Shown piece after piece: positions 31,926 to 42,103 of a stretch of 64,000 nt of DNA. Position 1 is the stretch's first letter; each line of letters begins with the position of its first letter. A model generated the notes under the pieces. That model made no database searches and was not told where the DNA came from. It was given only the letters and a program-made list of their open reading frames with translations. Source of the DNA: Bin87 sp965221295 (GTDB lineage Bacteria > Chloroflexota > Dehalococcoidia > Lucifugimonadales > UBA3495); NCBI GenBank assembly GCA_965221295.1, contig OZ244879.1, forward strand, positions 2,728,001 through 2,792,000. The letters are read 5' to 3'. Both the position numbers and the translations under genes were made by a program.

Positions 31926-31954
31926 ATCCTACGCCGCCGCCGGGCGGTTGTCAA
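31926..31954 (-). promoter_or_regulatory. Sigma70-type promoter of the aroG leader
   Basis: TTGACA (31954-31949), a 17-bp spacer and TAGGAT (31931-31926) on the minus strand make a near-consensus promoter. The start point should fall at about 31919-31920, just before the leader ATG at 31917. Confidence 0.85.
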
Positions 31955-32057
31955 CGGTCTGTTTCGCCTCTCACGCCGAGTTTTTGGGCGGTGTCCGAGC
32001 GGACGCCATCCTTGAGCAATGCTCTGGGAGCAATCCAGCTGGGCGTCCAGCCGCGGC

Positions 32058-32873
32058 TCAGGTCTGACCGGCGAGTTCAGCGACAACCTCGCGGCCGCGA
32101 GCCGCCGCGCCTTCATGAGGGCCGTTGCCCAAGGCCCGCACCAGGGCGCTGCCGACCACTGCCCCGTCGGCCCGTTTCCCTACGTCCAGGACGTGCTCGC
32201 GGGAGGATATTCCAAATCCCACGGCCACCGGCAAGTCGGTGCGCTGGCGGACGCGGCTGACCAGATCCAACCCGCCCTGCGATACCTCCGCGCGGGCGCC
32301 GGTCACGCCAGTTACGCTGATGCAGTACACAAAGCCGCCGCCCTGGGCAACCGACTGCGCGATACTTTCATCGGCGCTGGTGGGGGCCAATAGCGGTATC
32401 AGGTGGACACCGTGCGGGGACAGTTCCTGAACCAATGGGTCAGCCTCGGACGCCGGCAAATCGACCACAATCAGGCCATCGACGGTGGCATCCGCGCAGG
32501 CCGCGGCGAAGCGTTGCAACCCGTAGGACACCAGGCTGTTGTAGTAGCCCATCAGAATCAGCGGGGTGTCGCCAACGGAGGGGCGAAGAGCTTTGGCCGT
32601 GTCCAGGCAGTCCTGAGGGGTCACTCCGTTCTGCAGCGCCGTGAAGCTGGATTCCTGGATGACCGGACCCTCGCCGATGGGATCGCTGAACGGGATTCCC
32701 AACTCCACAGCGTCGGCGCCGGCCGCCACCAATCCCGGCACGATATCCAGCGCTGCGGAGGGATAGGGATGGCCAACCGTCACGAACACGACCAGCGCGG
32801 GGCGTCCCGCGGTTTTGGCCGCGGCGAATTTGGTGGCGATCCGGTCGGCTCCAGCAGTTGTTTCGATGGTCAT
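32058..32873 (-). CDS. trpA: Tryptophan synthase alpha subunit
   Basis: TrpA cleaves indole-3-glycerol phosphate to indole and glyceraldehyde 3-phosphate. The 271-residue TIM barrel has the catalytic Glu in VELGIPFSDP, LPASEADPL and the phosphate-binding VGFGISS. In place of the usual catalytic Asp in (A)DGP, the sequence reads IGEGPVIQ, so the position equivalent to Salmonella Asp60 is Glu. There is no trpB in the window; the partner must be elsewhere. It lies between cysC and the aroG promoter, 38 bp after cysC, so expression from the cysC side is likely. Confidence 0.95.
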   Translation of the reverse strand: MTIETTAGADRIATKFAAAKTAGRPALVVFVTVGHPYPSAALDIVPGLVAAGADAVELGIPFSDPIGEGPVIQESSFTALQNGVTPQDCLDTAKALRPSVGDTPLILMGYYNSLVSYGLQRFAAACADATVDGLIVVDLPASEADPLVQELSPHGVHLIPLLAPTSADESIAQSVAQGGGFVYCISVTGVTGARAEVSQGGLDLVSRVRQRTDLPVAVGFGISSREHVLDVGKRADGAVVGSALVRALGNGPHEGAAARGREVVAELAGQT

Positions 32874-32911
32874 ATCGTGTCCGGTCGAATGAAGGTATAA
32901 AACAATCTAGC

Positions 32912-33589
32912 CTACCGTTGCGACGGTGTCCAGCCCGCAGCGATCAGGCGGTGGTCCCTAAGGTAGGCCATGATCGCGTCGGCGCATTGGGAGGGGGTTT
33001 GCTGTCCGGTTGCCATGACGAGTTCCGGGTTATTGGGCCGTTCGAACCGGGAATCGATACCCGTGAAATCGGAGATTTCCCCAGCCCGCGCCCTGCGATA
33101 CAAGCCCTTGTTGTCCCGTTGTTCGCAGAGTTCCAGCGGCGCGTCCGCGAAAATTTCGACGAACCGACCTGGGGGAAACAGATTCCGGGCAAATTCGCGC
33201 TCAGTGGCGAAGGGAGAAATGCACGCCGTCAGCACGATCAGCCCAGAGTCGTAAACCAGGCTGGAAACCTCTGCCATACGCCGGACGTTTTCCTGGCGGT
33301 CGGCGTCGGTGAATCCCAGATCACGGTTCAATCCGTGCCGCAGATTGTCCCCGTCCAGCACATAGGCGTGGTAACGAAGGTCATGCAATCGCCTGGCGAC
33401 GAGGTTGGCCAGCGTGGTCTTGCCGGCGCCGGACAATCCCGTGAACCACAGTACAAAGGGCGTCTGTCGCAAGAGCTCCGCCCGGTCGGAGGTCGTTACG
33501 GCGAGGTCCTGCCAAACCACATCGCGCTGCGCGGCAATCGAAGGCTGCTCCAAATCGAGGGCTGCTCCCAGATGAATTGCGGGCGGCAT
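32912..33589 (-). CDS. cysC: Adenylylsulfate kinase
   Basis: CysC phosphorylates APS to PAPS in sulfate activation. The 225-residue frame has the P-loop GLSGAGKTTLA, DGDNLRHGLNRDLGF, RRMAEVSSL and FVEIFADAPLELCEQRDNKGLYRRAR. The first ATG (33589) overlaps a perfect TATAAT on the minus strand, so if that box is the promoter the translation start must be further in, for example TTG at 33553. Homology begins near RDVVWQDLAV, about residue 22. No sulfate adenylyltransferase gene is nearby. Confidence 0.93.
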   Translation of the reverse strand: MPPAIHLGAALDLEQPSIAAQRDVVWQDLAVTTSDRAELLRQTPFVLWFTGLSGAGKTTLANLVARRLHDLRYHAYVLDGDNLRHGLNRDLGFTDADRQENVRRMAEVSSLVYDSGLIVLTACISPFATEREFARNLFPPGRFVEIFADAPLELCEQRDNKGLYRRARAGEISDFTGIDSRFERPNNPELVMATGQQTPSQCADAIMAYLRDHRLIAAGWTPSQR

Positions 33590-33599
33590 TATACCTTAC

Positions 33600-33656
33600 G
33601 GGACGAGGCCAGAACGGGACGAGGCCAGAAATTCCGGGCGGGGCCAGAAATTCCGG
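33600..33656. repeat. Short direct repeats between cysC and CPBP genes
   Basis: GGGACGAGGCCAGAA occurs at 33600-33614 and 33616-33630 and GGCCAGAAATTCCGG at 33623-33637 and 33642-33656, giving an overlapping repeat tract. The remaining part of the 150-bp gap shows nothing else. Confidence 0.6.
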
Positions 33657-33739
33657 CGCCGAATCTGAAGCGATCAGTGGCCAGCGCATCGGGTTGCAAC
33701 TGGCGCCAACGCAATCGAGCGCCATTGGCTCAGGAACCG

Positions 33740-34486
33740 TCAGACACCCAGGATAATCCCCAGCGTAGCGATGAGGTTCTGGCCGGCGTGCGCCATTATC
33801 CCCGGCCACAACGATTTGCTCTGCCAGTAAAGCGTCCCGAGCAGCAATCCGGTGAAGAACACGGGCAAGAGGACGCCAGGTTGAAAGTGCAGTCCGGCGA
33901 ATATCGCCGCCGACACAATAATCCCCGGAACCGTACCCCAGCGATTTGCCAACCCGCGAAGCAGGAATCCGCGAAAGAAGACCTCTTCGGCAATGGGAGT
34001 CACCACTACCAGCCCCGCAACGGTCACCGCCGCCAGGCCGCCGGGTAGAAGCAGGCCATCCGGCAAGTCTGGCGGCGTCAGGAAATCGGCGCCCAGGGCG
34101 GATACTACCCAAACGTAGAGTTGCGCTCCCACCATGCTGGCCACCAGCGCCAAACCGCTGGCGATCAGCGCCCACCACCAGGGACGGTCGGGACGCCGCA
34201 AGCCCAGCGGTTCCAGCCGGAACGGCCAGGCGCGAATCGCCAGAACCCAAACCAAGGCCAATTGCAACATCGCCAACAGGACCGACCCCATCACCGTGGT
34301 GACGGACAGCGGCAAAAGCAGGCCGAGTAACGACAATAGAATTGCGGAAGGCGCCAAAGCCATAACGCCCAACAGGGGCGGTCCGGCGCCCCAATCGGGG
34401 GATAATCCAACCTGTTGGTCTGCATTCCCCTGGTCTGCATTCCCTGGCGAAGGCGGGTTGTATTTCTGAGGGCTTGGTGAGCGCAT
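33740..34486 (-). CDS. CPBP family intramembrane glutamic endopeptidase
   Basis: The 248-residue membrane protein has about seven to eight hydrophobic helices and the three Abi/CPBP motifs: PIAEEVFFRGFLLRG (EExxxR), AIFAGLHFQ (FxxxH) and MAHAGQNLI (HxxxN-like). Family members cleave substrates within membranes; roles range from prenyl-protein processing to bacteriocin immunity. The N-terminal 35 residues are Pro/Asn/Gln-rich and include the repeat GNADQ. The exact start among the early codons is uncertain. Confidence 0.88.
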   Translation of the reverse strand: MRSPSPQKYNPPSPGNADQGNADQQVGLSPDWGAGPPLLGVMALAPSAILLSLLGLLLPLSVTTVMGSVLLAMLQLALVWVLAIRAWPFRLEPLGLRRPDRPWWWALIASGLALVASMVGAQLYVWVVSALGADFLTPPDLPDGLLLPGGLAAVTVAGLVVVTPIAEEVFFRGFLLRGLANRWGTVPGIIVSAAIFAGLHFQPGVLLPVFFTGLLLGTLYWQSKSLWPGIMAHAGQNLIATLGIILGV

Positions 34487-34981
34487 CTGTAATCAGGTCT
34501 CGGCGGCTGCAATGGGGACACGGCTGCAATGAAGCCTCGGCGCCGCGAGGGGCCGGCGCAATGGGGAACCGCCGCAATGGAGATGCAGCCAGTGGCGCAT
34601 CAGCAGTATAGCCCACGCCACGGGCGCCTTAGGTTGTTGGCGCGGTTCACGGGCGCCCGATTCGCCACAGGACACCAGCAATCGATAGAAGCGCATCTTG
34701 CGAAACCCATCGCCACCGCCATCCGTTCCCCAGTGGCAGCCGATCTGTCGTGGCGCCCGACGCGCCCGTTGACCTGGTCCCCGACAACTGCCGCCGTTTT
34801 TCCCAAACCCAAGCAACCGTTGGCGACGGAGCCCGACCGCCGCGCCGCCGGGCCTCTCATGAAGTTGGAGCCGTTCTAGGCGGGTTTGATTGCCAAGCGC
34901 GCCCGGTTACGCCATAATACCGGTCGCGCATCCCCAACACTTTCGCGTCACGACACGTAACGATGCGCTGGGGTTCATACC
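34487..34981. other. Region of about 500 bp without a supported gene
   Basis: The frames in this region (for example 34529-34879 plus, 34600-34860 minus) give Pro/Arg-rich, low-complexity translations without family resemblance or ribosome sites. The block starts with several repeats of GCAATGGGG-like sequence. I see no tRNA, terminator or recognisable promoter. Confidence 0.5.
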
Positions 34982-35185
34982 ATGCCGAACAACAACGATC
35001 CCACCCCGTCCGAGCTGGCGTTCCTGCGGTTGGCGGAAGCTAACGGCCTCGATACCACCGACCGGGAACGCATGGCGGACCTACAACGCCGCGTTGCCCT
35101 GATGCGACAGGGACTGGAGCGTCTGTACGAGGTGGAAGTCGCAGGCGCAGAGTCCCCATCAGTTTTCGTGCCGGAACGGGAATAA
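34982..35185 (+). CDS. Small GatC/AtzG-like protein beside an amidase
   Basis: The 67-residue protein starts MPNNNDPTPSELAFLRLAEANGL and ends LYEVEVAGAESPSVFVPERE, which resembles the C-terminal L-EVDTEGVEP pattern of GatC, the small subunit of amidotransferases. In the AtzE/AtzG amidase system a small GatC-like partner is encoded directly upstream of the amidase, as here (46 bp gap). Partnership with the next gene is inferred from size and context; no gatB is present in the window. Confidence 0.6.
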   Translation: MPNNNDPTPSELAFLRLAEANGLDTTDRERMADLQRRVALMRQGLERLYEVEVAGAESPSVFVPERE

Positions 35186-35230
35186 CCCGGCGCGCCGACG
35201 GCAACCCACTGACCGCCATAGGATTCTGAA

Positions 35231-36643
35231 ATGCCGGAAACCGAACTCCACTACATGTCGGCCTGGGATCTATCGGGCCTGATCAGGGATAGGCAAGTAT
35301 CTCCAGTGGACGTGGTGGAGGCTTGCCTGGATCGCATTGCCGCTACCGAACCCACGTTGAACTCCTTCATCACGGCGCTGCCCGATCAGGCGCGCGTCGG
35401 GGCCAAGCGAGCTGAGGAGGAGATCATCCGCGGCAACTACCGAGGGCCCCTGCACGGCATCCCAGTGGGTCTGAAAGACCTCTTCAACACGGCGGGCGTC
35501 CGCACCACGTCGGGAACCCGCGTCTACGACAACTACGTGCCAACTGAAGACTGTACGGTGGCGGCGAAATTCAGCCAGGCTGGGGCTATCCTCATCGGCA
35601 AACTCAACATGCACCCGCTCGCCTTCGGGCCAACCGGCGAAAACGGCGATTACGGGCATATGCACAATCCCTGGAACCCGGAACGAATCACCGGCGGATC
35701 CAGCGGGGGCAGCGGTTCTGCGACAGCCGCGGGTCAATGTACCATCACCATGGGCAGCGACACCGGCGGCAGCGTTCGCATACCGGCGGCCCTGTGCGGC
35801 ATCGTGGGCCTGAAACCAACCTACGGACGGGTGAGCCGGGCCGGACTCACGCCTCTATCGTGGTGTCTGGACCACCCGGGGCCCATGACGCGGACAGTCG
35901 AAGACGCGGCGCTGGCCATGAACGCCATCGCTGGACGCGACCCACGGGACCCCGCCACCGCAGACGTCCCAGTACCAGACTTCACCGAAGCGCTCACCGA
36001 GGACATCCGCGGCCTCCGGATCGGTGTGGTGAAGGAGTATTTTGACACCGAAATCGACCCCGGCGTCGCCGATTTGGCGCAACGCGCCATCGCCACACTG
36101 GGCGAATTGGGGGCGGAAATCGTCGAGGTTTCCCTGCCGCTCTTCGAATACGCCCAACCCATCAGCAACGCGATACTCAGCGCCGAGGCAACCGCGGCGC
36201 ACCGCGACGTGTTGCTCAGCGATGGCGACAAATTGTATCCCCAGGTTCGCGACCGACTTGAAGAAGGCCTGTTCATCAGCGCGCCCGAGTACCTGCGAGC
36301 GCAGCAGGCGAGGCAGGTATTTTGCGCCCAGGTCAGGGAGCTGCTGATAGATGTCGACCTTTTGGCCGGCCCGGTTGAACCCGTCACGGCGCCGGTCATC
36401 CTGGAACGCAGAATCCAGGTGGGAGGGGAATCGTTGCCAGCCGTGCCGCTGCTAACGAAGTACACCCGTGTGTACAACATCACGGGATCTCCGGCCATCT
36501 CAACTCCCTGTGGGTTCGCGGAAGACGGCTTGCCCGTGGGTCTGCATCTAGCCGGCCGCAACTATGACGAAGTCACCGTCCTGAAAGCGGCGTACGCCTA
36601 CCAGCAGGCCACCGAGTGGCGTCACCGGCGGCCTCCCCTGTGA
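35231..36643 (+). CDS. Amidase signature family protein (GatA/AtzE-like)
   Basis: The 470-residue protein carries the full Ser-cisSer-Lys triad: GIPVGLKDLF (Lys), ITGGSSGGSGSATAAG (Ser-cis-Ser) and GSDTGGSVRIPAALCG (nucleophile Ser). It hydrolyses an amide bond. Similar proteins serve as GatA in Glu/Asp-tRNA amidation or as stand-alone amidases. With a small GatC-like upstream gene but no gatB, a stand-alone GatA-like hydrolase or AtzE-type enzyme fits best; the substrate is unknown. The stop is 57 bp before the next gene's start. Confidence 0.93.
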   Translation: MPETELHYMSAWDLSGLIRDRQVSPVDVVEACLDRIAATEPTLNSFITALPDQARVGAKRAEEEIIRGNYRGPLHGIPVGLKDLFNTAGVRTTSGTRVYDNYVPTEDCTVAAKFSQAGAILIGKLNMHPLAFGPTGENGDYGHMHNPWNPERITGGSSGGSGSATAAGQCTITMGSDTGGSVRIPAALCGIVGLKPTYGRVSRAGLTPLSWCLDHPGPMTRTVEDAALAMNAIAGRDPRDPATADVPVPDFTEALTEDIRGLRIGVVKEYFDTEIDPGVADLAQRAIATLGELGAEIVEVSLPLFEYAQPISNAILSAEATAAHRDVLLSDGDKLYPQVRDRLEEGLFISAPEYLRAQQARQVFCAQVRELLIDVDLLAGPVEPVTAPVILERRIQVGGESLPAVPLLTKYTRVYNITGSPAISTPCGFAEDGLPVGLHLAGRNYDEVTVLKAAYAYQQATEWRHRRPPL

Positions 36644-36700
36644 GCGCCATCTGATCCCATATTGGTTTCCCGTCTGATCTTATTGAACGGATATTGCAAA

Positions 36701-37462
36701 GTGGCCGCCATCACCGCCGTTACATTCGACCTCTGGCAGACTTTGATCCTGGACAACCGGGAGTTAGGGCTGCAACGCGCCCAGGCCCGCTTGGATGGCG
36801 CCCGCGAGACCCTGCGCGGCCAGGGCATTGAACATGATCCAGACCACATCAGGGAGGCGTACCGGGGTTGCTATCGGGCCTGCCGCGCGGTTCGCAACGA
36901 CAACAAAGACGTGAGCTTTCGCCGCCAAGTGGAAATTTTTATCGACCTGATCGAAGACGGTCTCTCGGAACGATTGCCAGAATCCGCCGTAGCCGAAGTT
37001 GAGCGCTACTACGCTGAATCATTTTTCGAATACCCGCCGCGCTTCCATGAAGCCAGCCAAACCACGTTGGAAGCGGTGAAAGGAATGGGCCTGAGCGTCG
37101 GTCTCATCTCCAACACCGGTATGACCCCTGGCTACACCTTCCGGGAGTTTTTGCGGCAGCACGATTTGCTCCAGTATTTTGACGCGCTGACATTTTCGGA
37201 TGAGGCTCTGTTGGCAAAACCTTCCGATGAAATCTTCCTGATGACCGTCAAATCGTTGGGATCCAACCCGGACGCCGCCATCCATGTGGGCGACCACGTC
37301 GCCAACGATGTTGTGGGCGCCAACCGCGTTGGCATGAAGTCCATTTGGATCCGCGGGTTCTATGAACCAGAGGATCCGGACGATCCTTACTCCCAGGCTG
37401 ACGTCGCCGTTGACGATCTGTCTGCGGTGTCCGGCGCAGTGCGCCAGCTTCTCAACCGTTAG
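36701..37462 (+). CDS. HAD family hydrolase
   Basis: The protein (253 residues from GTG 36701; the frame extends to TTG 36662) has the HAD core: VTFDLWQTLIL (motif I), LSVGLISNTG (motif II), LAKPSDEIFLMTVKSLG (motif III Lys) and IHVGDHVANDVVGANRVGM (motif IV). Motif I is DxW rather than the usual DxD, with the general acid-base Asp replaced by Trp, a known variant whose activity may be reduced or altered. An epoxide- or phosphonate-type or phosphatase role cannot be told apart. Confidence 0.87.
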   Translation: MAAITAVTFDLWQTLILDNRELGLQRAQARLDGARETLRGQGIEHDPDHIREAYRGCYRACRAVRNDNKDVSFRRQVEIFIDLIEDGLSERLPESAVAEVERYYAESFFEYPPRFHEASQTTLEAVKGMGLSVGLISNTGMTPGYTFREFLRQHDLLQYFDALTFSDEALLAKPSDEIFLMTVKSLGSNPDAAIHVGDHVANDVVGANRVGMKSIWIRGFYEPEDPDDPYSQADVAVDDLSAVSGAVRQLLNR

Positions 37463-37500
37463 CGGCGCCGCGTCTTTGCGGCCTGCGCCAGGAGCCGGCC

Positions 37501-38076
37501 TTGTTCGAGGAATTGAGCGGTGGTCCACTACCCAACGGACGCCACCCCGAAATTACACTGGCGGTGTTTCCCCATCTCAGGGAGTTTCTGGTAATCGACA
37601 CCCGAACGCCACAGGTGGAAGTCACCGTGCTGGCGACCGACTCGGTTTTCAACGACGAATATTATCGCGCGGTGGAGAGCGAGTTCGGCAGCCTGTTGCG
37701 TGAGGGAGAAGACCGGCCCTTTCTCTACCTGATGCATCTGCCGGCCCAACTCGACGACATCTTGCGCGGGGTGGCCATGAACTTCATCCTGGACAGGCTG
37801 GGCGTCAACTTCCACGACGAAGAAAACCTACCCGAAGTGGTGGTGTTCGTCATTTCCGGGCCCACCTTGGCCATACCGAAAGAGCAGTTGGTTGACGGAT
37901 TCGCTGAGATGCTGTCCAACCGGCTGGAGCCGGCCGAGCTGGAAAGGTGGAAGCGAAAGTTGGGCGAATTGATCCAAATGGAGGCCGAATCATTTCCGCC
38001 CACTTCCGACACCCTCGGCGAAACGATGACCGGGGACTCGCTGGATCCCTATTACCTCTGGCAAAACCGCAACTAG
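37501..38076 (+). CDS. Hypothetical protein
   Basis: A 191-residue soluble protein that I do not recognise. It starts with TTG at 37501, with AGGAG six bases upstream. The sequence has alternating beta and helical stretches (LAVFPHLREFLVIDTR, FLYLMHLPAQLDDILRGVAMNFIL), no signal peptide and no membrane segment, and is rich in acidic residues. It sits between a HAD phosphatase and an LLM oxidoreductase, with small gaps on both sides, so it is likely co-transcribed with them. Confidence 0.7.
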   Translation: MFEELSGGPLPNGRHPEITLAVFPHLREFLVIDTRTPQVEVTVLATDSVFNDEYYRAVESEFGSLLREGEDRPFLYLMHLPAQLDDILRGVAMNFILDRLGVNFHDEENLPEVVVFVISGPTLAIPKEQLVDGFAEMLSNRLEPAELERWKRKLGELIQMEAESFPPTSDTLGETMTGDSLDPYYLWQNRN

Positions 38077-38091
38077 GCAACAACGCGAAAC

Positions 38092-39105
38092 ATGCAACCA
38101 ATCGCTCTGACGTTCAGCAGTCGCGACAACAACGACGACAGCGACCTCATCGCGGTGGCGCAGGCCGCCGACCGGCTCGGTTACCATTCCTTCTGGACGG
38201 GCGAGTCCTGGGGCCGCGACGCCTTCACGGTTTTGACCATGCTGGCCTGCCACACCGAGCGCATCGGGCTGGGCACGGGGATTGTCACGGTGTACAGCCG
38301 CACGCCGGGCCTCATCGCCCAGAGCATCGCTTCGCTGGATCGCATCAGCGGAGGTCGCGCGATCCTGGGGTTGGGTTCCAGCGGCCGGATCGTCATCGAG
38401 GACTGGCATGGCGTCAAGTTCGACTACCCGGTATCGCGCACCCGCGAGTATATTGAAATCGTGCGCATGGCCTTGGCGGGCGGCCGGGTCAACTATGACG
38501 GCCGGTTCTACCGGCTGAACCGCTTCAGAATGGGCGTAGCGCCGGTTCAGGAGCGAATTCCGATCTATATCGCCTCGTTGGGCCAACGCAACCTGGAACT
38601 GACCGGCGAACTGGCCGACGGTTGGCTACCCATATGGACCCACAGCGAAAAGCTTCCCCAGATCAAAGCGCCCCTGCTGGAGGCCATGTCCGCCGCCGGC
38701 CGGCCATCCAGCGATATGACCACCGCGCCACAGATCCTGAGTTGCGCGTCGGATGACGCCGAGACCATCGCCAACGCAGTTCAGCAGGCCCGGGCCCACA
38801 TGGCCTTCTACATCGGCGGCATGGGCCAGTACTACTACGACCTCTTCTGCCGCTATGGCTACCGGGCGGAGAGCGACGCGGTGCGACGTTTTTGGGCCGA
38901 GGGAGACCGCAGAGAGGCGGCGAACGCGATTACCGACGAGATGGTTCATGGCATCACCGCCATCGGTTCGCCAGACGAATGCCGGCGCAAGATGGATCGC
39001 TTTCGCGCCAACGGTGTGGACCTTCCTGTGGTCGCCTTCCCACATGGGGCCGAACGGGACACCATGCTTGGCACGCTGGAAGCCCTGGCGCCGGCAACGG
39101 TTTAG
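38092..39105 (+). CDS. LLM class flavin-dependent oxidoreductase
   Basis: A luciferase-like TIM-barrel protein of 337 residues, probably F420- or FMN-dependent. Visible are ADRLGYHSFWTGESWGRDAFTVLTMLACHTERIGLGTGIVTVYSRTP with the early residues of the flavin/F420 pocket, and PIYIASLGQRNLELTGELADGWLP. This family is strongly expanded in SAR202, where it is linked to oxidation of recalcitrant organic matter. The specific substrate is unknown. Confidence 0.93.
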   Translation: MQPIALTFSSRDNNDDSDLIAVAQAADRLGYHSFWTGESWGRDAFTVLTMLACHTERIGLGTGIVTVYSRTPGLIAQSIASLDRISGGRAILGLGSSGRIVIEDWHGVKFDYPVSRTREYIEIVRMALAGGRVNYDGRFYRLNRFRMGVAPVQERIPIYIASLGQRNLELTGELADGWLPIWTHSEKLPQIKAPLLEAMSAAGRPSSDMTTAPQILSCASDDAETIANAVQQARAHMAFYIGGMGQYYYDLFCRYGYRAESDAVRRFWAEGDRREAANAITDEMVHGITAIGSPDECRRKMDRFRANGVDLPVVAFPHGAERDTMLGTLEALAPATV

Positions 39106-39114
39106 GTCGCCACG

Positions 39115-39699
39115 GTGCAAATTGGGTTGATATCCGACACCCATTCCGCCGGCAGCGGGTGGGATCTGCCGGCGCCGGTTCTGGAGGCTCTGTCGGGATC
39201 CGACCTGCTGCTCCATTGCGGCGATTTGGAGTGTATTGGCGTTCTTGATTGCCTGGAACAGGTCGCCCCCGTGCTCGCGGTGCGCGGCTACGAGGATCCT
39301 CGCGAACCGGGCGAACGCTTGGCTGACACCACCCGCGTCGTGGATATTGAGGGTGTCAAGATCGGCATGGCGCACGACATCCAGTGGCCGAGCCCAGCCA
39401 TCGCCACGACCCCCGACGGTTCTGGTTTGGTTTACCCAGATCACGGCTTGAGCGACCTGTTGATTCGCAAGTTTGGCGAATCCGTGAACGTCGTTGCCTT
39501 TGGCGACACCCACGAGGAGTTGGTAGAGTGGCGGGATGGAACGCTGTTCATCAATCCCGGCAGCCCAACGTACCCGGGGCGCCGCCACGCGCCGGGCGAG
39601 CTGGGCACCATTGCGCTGATGAACATCGCCCGCGGAAACATAGACGCGCGAATCGTGAAAATCTGCGGGACGCGCCAATCGTCAAGTAGAACAGGGTAG
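39115..39699 (+). CDS. YfcE/MJ0936-type metallophosphodiesterase
   Basis: The 194-residue protein has the small phosphodiesterase pattern: GLISDTHS, LLHCGDLE, VRGYEDP (in place of GNND), a catalytic-region His in GMAHD, VVAFGDTHEELVE and INPGSPTYPG. It is a metal-dependent phosphoesterase, likely acting on small phosphodiesters. The start is GTG at 39115, nine bases after the LLM gene. Confidence 0.9.
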   Translation: MQIGLISDTHSAGSGWDLPAPVLEALSGSDLLLHCGDLECIGVLDCLEQVAPVLAVRGYEDPREPGERLADTTRVVDIEGVKIGMAHDIQWPSPAIATTPDGSGLVYPDHGLSDLLIRKFGESVNVVAFGDTHEELVEWRDGTLFINPGSPTYPGRRHAPGELGTIALMNIARGNIDARIVKICGTRQSSSRTG

Positions 39700-39837
39700 A
39701 GCTCCCCAACGCGTTTGCGCGAAACGAGGCTGAAGCAATAATCCCGGTTACGCCCCACGGGTGGCACAGCAGTCGCCAGGCTTCGCTTTCAATGGCAACC
39801 GGATGGTCGCAATGACCTCAATTGCTCCCACACCAGA

Positions 39838-39866
39838 TTGACACTGTTGTAGCGTTGTGCTAATTT
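39838..39866 (+). promoter_or_regulatory. Strong promoter of hppA
   Basis: TTGACA (39838-39843), a 17-bp spacer and TAATTT (39861-39866) form a near-consensus promoter. The predicted start lies about 38 bases before the hppA ATG. The gap 39700-39837 holds nothing else I can name. Confidence 0.82.
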
Positions 39867-39910
39867 CGCAACGTTTGCCGAAATTTTTGGCCGAAAACGG
39901 AGAGGAAAGT

Positions 39911-42001
<2,091 letters not shown>

Positions 42002-42031
42002 TCAGCCACAGCGCGACCCGGCTTTTCCGTG

Positions 42032-42057
42032 GGGACGGGTTTGAAACCCGTCCCTTT
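42032..42057 (+). terminator. Inverted repeat after hppA
   Basis: GGGACGGGTTT and AAACCCGTCCC (perfect 11-bp arms around one base) followed by TTT lie 30 bp after the hppA stop. A hairpin with a slightly opened tip would form a likely terminator. Confidence 0.7.
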
Positions 42058-42103
42058 CGCGTTGTGGTAGATTGTTCGCGACATCATTCCGGGGGTAAAC
42101 CAA

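Noticed and set aside
34529..34879. 116-codon plus-strand frame
   Set aside because: Low-complexity Pro/Arg/Ala composition, no ribosome site, no family match.
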